Below are positions 59,395-64,000 of a DNA stretch of 64,000 bases, piece by piece. Every line of letters begins with the position of its first letter. The stretch's first letter is position 1. The notes below the pieces were generated by a model, which worked only from the letters and a program-made list of their open reading frames with translations, was not told the origin of the DNA and searched no databases. The stretch is from WTFY01 sp965220875. Its GTDB lineage: Bacteria > Pseudomonadota > Gammaproteobacteria > UBA4575. The stretch spans positions 1,116,001 to 1,180,000 of the forward strand of contig OZ244849.1 in assembly GCA_965220875.1 (NCBI GenBank). Reading direction: 5' to 3'. A program made the position numbers and the translations under genes.

Positions 59395-60594
59395 TCAGAT
59401 GCCAGGTTCTTGTAAAAATTCACGAATCCGGAGCGCAGCATGCAGGCATTCCTGTCCGGTTGCAACCAGTGCCAGCCGTACGCGTTGGCTGCCAGGGTTG
59501 AATCCGGCCACCGTGCGTGCCAGATAGCTGCCTGGCAGCGTCATGACATTCTTTTTGGCATACAAAAGTCTGGCAAATTCCTGGTCGTCCATGGGCAGTT
59601 TTGGCCACAGGTAGAATCCAGCATCCGGTCGCTTGCACGACAGAATATCCCCCAAAACTTCCAGTACTGTTTCAAACTTTTCCTGGTACAGCCTGCGGTT
59701 TTGTTCGACGTGGCCTTCGTCCGACCATGCAGTGATGCTGGCCGCCTGTACGGGCAGGGACATGGTGCAGCCGTGATAGGTCCTGTAACGGAGGAACTGG
59801 CTGATCAGGTACGAGTTGCCTGCCACGAAACCTGAACGCATGCCCGGTACGCTGGAGCGCTTGGAAAGGCTGTAGAATGCAAGGCAGTTCTCGAGCGTGT
59901 CGTCCCCGGACCGGATACAGCTGTGCAGCAGTCCCATCGGGGGCCGGCCGGCCGGCGGGTAGATTTCCGAATAGCACTCGTCGGAGGCGATCACAAAGCT
60001 GTACTTTTTCGAAAACTCGACCAGCTTTTGCAGGGTGGCGTGCGGTGCGATTTCGCCGGTCGGGTTTCCGGGGGTACAGAGATAAACCAGCTGGCAGCGT
60101 CTCCAGGTCTCCCGGTCAAGCTCCCATAGTGCCGGGATATCATCGTCCACCACCTCGCAGTTGTAGTAGACCGGCCGGGCTCCCGCCAGCAAGGCTGCAC
60201 CCTCATAGATCTGGTAGAAGGGGTTGGGTATCAGCACTACCGGGTCCTGGGCCGGGTCGACGATGCATTGTGCGCAGGCAAACAGGGCTTCGCGCGTGCC
60301 GTTTACCGGCAGTATGTTGGCGTGCTCATGAACGGTCTGTCCGGGCAGTTCAAACCGTTTGCGGAGCCAGTCTGCACAGCTCCTGCGCAACGCCTCGGAC
60401 CCGTGCGTGGTCGGGTAACGATCGAGTTGTGCAAGATTCCGGGAGTATGCATCCAGGATGTTTCCGGGCGTGGCGTGCCTGGGTTCACCGACCGCCATGG
60501 AAACAGGTTGCAGTGAGCCCTGGTAGGGCTGTGTGACCAGCTCCCTCAGCTTCTCGAAAGGATATGCTTGCAGTTTTTGCAGGTTGGGATTCAT
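59395..60594 (-). CDS. dapC: Succinyldiaminopimelate transaminase
   Basis: A 399-residue PLP class I aminotransferase. It has SMAVGEPRHATPGNILDAY, LPVNGTREALFACAQC, LIPNPFYQIYEGAAL, YLCTPGNPTGEIAPH, ASDECYSEIYPPAGRP, and the PLP lysine in YSLSKRSSVPGMRSGF (about residue 239). Context between glnD and dapD, as in Pseudomonas, identifies it as the DapC enzyme of the succinylase route. Confidence 0.94.
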   Translation of the reverse strand: MNPNLQKLQAYPFEKLRELVTQPYQGSLQPVSMAVGEPRHATPGNILDAYSRNLAQLDRYPTTHGSEALRRSCADWLRKRFELPGQTVHEHANILPVNGTREALFACAQCIVDPAQDPVVLIPNPFYQIYEGAALLAGARPVYYNCEVVDDDIPALWELDRETWRRCQLVYLCTPGNPTGEIAPHATLQKLVEFSKKYSFVIASDECYSEIYPPAGRPPMGLLHSCIRSGDDTLENCLAFYSLSKRSSVPGMRSGFVAGNSYLISQFLRYRTYHGCTMSLPVQAASITAWSDEGHVEQNRRLYQEKFETVLEVLGDILSCKRPDAGFYLWPKLPMDDQEFARLLYAKKNVMTLPGSYLARTVAGFNPGSQRVRLALVATGQECLHAALRIREFLQEPGI

Positions 60595-60614
60595 TTCTGT
60601 TCAGGACTCACGGG

Positions 60615-63272
60615 TCACTGCAGGGCATCGAGGATCGCCTGGGTGAGGGCCTGCTGTTGCTGCGAATCCAGGGGCAGGTTGTCCAGCGTGCTGAGCTGGA
60701 AGATGTTGTGCACGCGTTCTCCAAGCGTGGAGATCCGTGCATTGTGAATGGAGACGTTGCAATCCATGAAGGCCTTTCCCAGGCTTGCCAGCAACCCGGA
60801 AAAATCGGGGGCTCTCAGCTCCATGGTGGTGTAGGCGTGATGCGTGTCGTGCTCAAAATTCACCCGGACCGGCACCCGCAGTTCACGAATTTTCCTGGGC
60901 AGTTTATTGTTGAACGAGATGGAAATCCTGTGGGGGTCCCGCAGGGTTTCGGCGAGCTTGCTTTCCACGACCGTACACTGGTGCTTGTCGCTGATAGGTC
61001 CCTGATCCTCGCCGAGCACCAGGAATGTGTCGAGCGCATGCCCCTTTCTGGAAGTGATGATTCTTGCGTGCACCACTGTCAGGCCTAGCCTGGACAGTGT
61101 GGAGACAATGTGTGCGAACAGGTAGTTGCGGTCATTGCAGTAGATGAATATTTCTGTCGCACCCCTTGCGCTGTACTGGTGGATGCTGACCACGACATCC
61201 TCTTCCGAGGCACGGCTGAATATCGCGCCCACTTGGCGCACGACCTCGTCGTCTGAGTGGCGCAGGAAATAATCCTCCTCGAGTTCCTGCCAGAAGCTGA
61301 GGCACTTTTCACGGCGGTGGCCTAGCTTGGCCAGTGACTTGAGTGCCGATTCCTTTACTTCCTGGATCAGCTCCCTGGGCTCAACCGGTGAATCCAGTCC
61401 ATGGTGCAGGTACATGGAAGTATTCTGGTAAAGGTCGGACAGCAGGGTACTGCGCCAGCTGTTCCAGAGTTTGGGGTTGGTGCCCTGGATGTCGGCGATG
61501 GTGAGCAGGTACAGGTAGTGCAGGCGTGTCAGGTTACCCACGTTTTCAGCAAACTTTTTCAGCACTTGCGGATCACTGGCGTCGTGGTGCTGTGCAGTCA
61601 TGGACATCACCAGGTGGTTCTCGACCAGCCAGCTTACGAGATTTGCATCGAATGAACTGAGGTTGTGATGCAGGCAAAAGCCCCTGGCTTCGGCCGCTCC
61701 AAGCTCGGAATGGTCGCCTTCGCGGCCCTTTGCAATGTCATGGAATAATGCGGCCAGGTACAGGATCAGGGCTTTCGGGGTTTGCGTGAACACGTCGTGG
61801 TAGGCAGCGGACTCGTTTCCGGACGCGGGCCGGCTGAACTGGCAGGCGTTTTCAAACACGCGCAGGGTGTGCTCCTCGACGGTATAGATATGGTACAGGT
61901 CAAACTGCATCCTTCCCGTTACTGCGTCGAAACTTGGCCAGTATCTTCCGAGCACGCCCAGCTGGGCCATGCGACGGATTTCACGGACATTGGTGACCGG
62001 GTGATTGAGTATGGAAACAAACATTTCCCGGTTGCACGGGTCATTCCTGAATGTCTCGTCGATCCGGTCCAGGTGGTCGAGCAGCAGGCGGATCAGCGCA
62101 TCACTCGGACCGGTCAACTGGTCGTGTTCCTGCAGCAGCCAGAACAGCTCCAGGATGGCAGGGGGACTCTGTTCGAATATCCCGGAATGTCTTGCCTCCA
62201 GCTGATTGCCGCGAATCTGGAAACGTGCGTTGACAGGCCTTGCCCTGCGCCGCAGCAGCGAAGGAAAGATGTTCGACTGCAGGCGTTTGATGATGATCTC
62301 CACCAGGGTCGAGGCCTGGTTGTTGGTTCGGTAGAAGCACTGCATGAACGCCTCAACACGCTGGTTGCGGTCGGCCTCTGTAAAGCCCAGCAGCGTTGCC
62401 ACATCGTGCTGGTAGTCGAACAGCAGGCGGTCTTCGCCGCGTCCGGTGTGCAGGTGCAGTGCGAAGCGGATTCTGGCGAGTGTCGTGTAGGTCTCACGCA
62501 GTGCCATGGCTTCCCTGTCTGTCAGGAAGTTATGGGCAACCAGTTCCTCGAAACGGCGGGTATGGAAATGGCGGTGGGTCAGCCACTGCAGGGTATGCAG
62601 GTCACGCAGGCTTCCGGGGTTTTCCTTGACGTTGGGTTCAAGGTGATTGGCGGTATCCCCGAACTTGTGGTGACGGTTCACCAGCTCTTCGGATTTTTCC
62701 TTGAAGTATTTCTTACTGGGCCAGAGCTTGCTGCTGCGAATCAGCGCAGCCAGTCTTTCATAGAGTTCCCGGTTCCCGCTCAGATAGTGGTGCTCCATCA
62801 GGCTGGTCATGACGGTGACATCGTTTTTGGCCTCGCCCAGGCAGTCCTTCAGGGTCCTTACCGACTGGGCTACCGGGAACTTGATATCCCAGAGCAAGGT
62901 CAGGAATGCCTCGACTTTCTGTTTCGTCGTGTCGTCACAGGCCTCGTCCAGCAGGATCATCAGGTCAATGTCGGACCCGGGGAATAGCTCCCGGCGTCCG
63001 TACCCGCCCACGGCAACCAGTGTGGCCGCCCGGTCAGGCATCTGGCTTTGTTGCCAGAGGTTTTTCAGCAACTCATCGGCAATGTATGTGTTCAGCGCAA
63101 GCAGTTTGTAGATATTCTCCTGTGGCCCGAAGCACTGCTGCGGGATCGAAAACTGCTCCCTGGAAAATTCCCTGTACTGCATGACGGACAAGGGCCGGTG
63201 GGCCTGGATGTCCGGAAAGCTCATGGGGAGCTGGCTGTGTTCGGGATGCTCGGACAGGTTTTCTGGTTGCAT
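60615..63272 (-). CDS. glnD: Bifunctional PII uridylyltransferase / uridylyl-removing enzyme
   Basis: An 885-residue GlnD, the nitrogen sensor that uridylylates PII when glutamine is low. It has a nucleotidyltransferase domain (GGYGRRELFPGSDIDLMILL), an HD hydrolase domain (HTLRVFENACQ, LAALFHDIAKGREGDHSELG), and two C-terminal ACT domains that bind glutamine (ATEIFIYCNDRNYLFAHIVS; MELRAPDFSGLLASLGKAFM). ATG 63272 is chosen over the TTG at 63287. It lies between map and dapC. Confidence 0.96.
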   Translation of the reverse strand: MQPENLSEHPEHSQLPMSFPDIQAHRPLSVMQYREFSREQFSIPQQCFGPQENIYKLLALNTYIADELLKNLWQQSQMPDRAATLVAVGGYGRRELFPGSDIDLMILLDEACDDTTKQKVEAFLTLLWDIKFPVAQSVRTLKDCLGEAKNDVTVMTSLMEHHYLSGNRELYERLAALIRSSKLWPSKKYFKEKSEELVNRHHKFGDTANHLEPNVKENPGSLRDLHTLQWLTHRHFHTRRFEELVAHNFLTDREAMALRETYTTLARIRFALHLHTGRGEDRLLFDYQHDVATLLGFTEADRNQRVEAFMQCFYRTNNQASTLVEIIIKRLQSNIFPSLLRRRARPVNARFQIRGNQLEARHSGIFEQSPPAILELFWLLQEHDQLTGPSDALIRLLLDHLDRIDETFRNDPCNREMFVSILNHPVTNVREIRRMAQLGVLGRYWPSFDAVTGRMQFDLYHIYTVEEHTLRVFENACQFSRPASGNESAAYHDVFTQTPKALILYLAALFHDIAKGREGDHSELGAAEARGFCLHHNLSSFDANLVSWLVENHLVMSMTAQHHDASDPQVLKKFAENVGNLTRLHYLYLLTIADIQGTNPKLWNSWRSTLLSDLYQNTSMYLHHGLDSPVEPRELIQEVKESALKSLAKLGHRREKCLSFWQELEEDYFLRHSDDEVVRQVGAIFSRASEEDVVVSIHQYSARGATEIFIYCNDRNYLFAHIVSTLSRLGLTVVHARIITSRKGHALDTFLVLGEDQGPISDKHQCTVVESKLAETLRDPHRISISFNNKLPRKIRELRVPVRVNFEHDTHHAYTTMELRAPDFSGLLASLGKAFMDCNVSIHNARISTLGERVHNIFQLSTLDNLPLDSQQQQALTQAILDALQ

Positions 63273-63313
63273 GGGATCAGGGCGCAAGGGGAAGTTTGGC
63301 GGGGACCGGCGGG

Positions 63314-64000
63314 CTACAGGTCTTCATCGTCACGCAGGGTCAGCACCTCGTAGCCCCCGTCGGTGACCAGGATCGTGTGCTCCCACTGGGCAGACAGGCT
63401 GTGGTCCTTGGTGACCACCGTCCAGCCGTCGGGCAGCAACCGTACGTTTCTCTTGCCGGCGTTCACCATGGGTTCAATCGTGAAAGTCATGCCCGGCTGA
63501 AGTTCGACGCCGGTGTTGGGTTTCCCGTAATGCAGGACCTGGGGCTCTTCATGAAACATGCGCCCGATTCCGTGTCCGCAGTACTCGCGCACCACCGAGC
63601 AGCGGTTGTTCTCGACAAAACTCTGGATGGCATGTCCGATATCTCCCAGTCTCGCACCGGGGCGGACCAGGTGTACACCTGTCTTCAGTGCCTCGTAGGT
63701 GATCTCGACGAGCCGCTTGGCAAGCACGGTAGGCTTGCCCAGGTAGAACATCTTGCTCGTGTCTCCGTGAAAACCGTCCTTGATCACGGTGATGTCGATA
63801 TTCAGGATATCCCCGTTTTTCAGGACACGTTCACTCGGGATACCGTGGCAGACCTGGTGGTTAAGCGTGGTGCAGATGGATTTCGGGAAACCACGGTAAT
63901 TCAGGGGCGCCGGGATGGCGTTCTGCACGTTCACGATGTATTCATGGCAGATGCAGTCCAGTTCCGACGTGCTGACGCCAGCCACTACATGGGGGCCGAT
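63314..64000 (-). CDS. map: Methionine aminopeptidase type I (cut by window end)
   Basis: The C-terminal 228 residues of MetAP, which removes the initiator Met. Metal-binding residues are in NIDITVIKDGFHGDTSKMF (two Asp), the HGIGRMFHEEPQV region (His), FTIEPMVNAG (Glu) and SAQWEHTILVTDGGYEVLT (Glu). The frame is open to the window edge (IGPHVVAGVSTSELD), so the start lies beyond base 64000. The normal neighbours tsf/rpsB are presumably just outside. Confidence 0.95.
   Translation of the reverse strand: MGPHVVAGVSTSELDCICHEYIVNVQNAIPAPLNYRGFPKSICTTLNHQVCHGIPSERVLKNGDILNIDITVIKDGFHGDTSKMFYLGKPTVLAKRLVEITYEALKTGVHLVRPGARLGDIGHAIQSFVENNRCSVVREYCGHGIGRMFHEEPQVLHYGKPNTGVELQPGMTFTIEPMVNAGKRNVRLLPDGWTVVTKDHSLSAQWEHTILVTDGGYEVLTLRDDEDL

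Noticed and set aside
61782..62987. 401-codon plus-strand open frame
   Set aside because: Antisense to glnD, whose domains are intact across the region.
1..64000. CRISPR array, rRNA operon, complete prophage or intact IS element
   Set aside because: No spaced direct repeats, no rRNA sequence, no integrase or capsid genes and no complete transposase were found.

Overview
The window is gammaproteobacterial chromosome. The evidence is conserved gene order: scpA-scpB-rluB; mtnA divergent from mtaD-ubiG-HAD phosphatase, next to gyrA; serC, pheA-tyrA-aroA-cmk-rpsA-ihfB-lapA-lapB; thrS-infC-rpmI-rplT-pheS-pheT-ihfA-merR; lepB-rnc-era-recO-pdxJ-acpS-cysM; and map-glnD-dapC-dapD. The gyrA flank resembles the Pseudomonas arrangement, but the exact genus cannot be told from the sequence alone. 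Three tRNA genes are present (Asn-GUU, Val-GAC, Pro-GGG). There is no rRNA, CRISPR array or complete mobile element.

Layout. 1-2331: chromosome segregation (scpA partial, scpB), rluB and a MagIII-like DNA glycosylase. 2319-7199 (minus): mtaD, ubiG, a MupP/Gph-type phosphatase, rmuC and a YciK-type reductase. 7334-12297: mtnA, gyrA, serC. 12441-15559: an acyl carrier protein, a PLP decarboxylase and an acyl-CoA ligase of the types usually linked to exosortase A. 15560-15964: decayed transposase and possibly hipA remnants. 15965-23172 (minus): a Fur-controlled iron island. 23681-31227: aromatic amino acid genes, cmk, rpsA, ihfB, lapA, lapB. 31330-39689: galU, a decayed gene, a cation/proton antiporter, a purine permease, a DUF1499 protein, an outer-membrane barrel, an unknown protein and an amino-acid decarboxylase, ending at tRNA-Asn. 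39903-50682: aminotransferase, uvrB, tRNA-Val, the translation cluster, ihfA and its MerR partner. 50724-57367: tRNA-Pro, lepB to cysM, a DEDD exonuclease. 57364-64000 (minus): lysine/DAP branch, glnD and map.

The most distinctive part is the island between serC and pheA, which breaks the normal serC-pheA continuity. Its operon runs exbB - exbD - exbD-like - tonB - Fiu-like TonB receptor - FMN alpha-hydroxyacid oxidase-like - piuC. It is driven by a near-consensus promoter overlapped by a Fur box. A second Fur box, a perfect 9-1-9 palindrome filling the spacer of another promoter, controls an unrecognised 91-residue protein. Two details are unusual. The second ExbD-like protein has Asn in place of the proton-carrying Asp, next to a normal ExbD. 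The FMN enzyme keeps its catalytic His, Arg, Lys and Asp but has lost two residues that bind substrate in glycolate/lactate oxidases. I propose an iron module with an asymmetric ExbD pair and an oxidase acting on an unusual alpha-hydroxyacid or catecholate ligand. This is inference.
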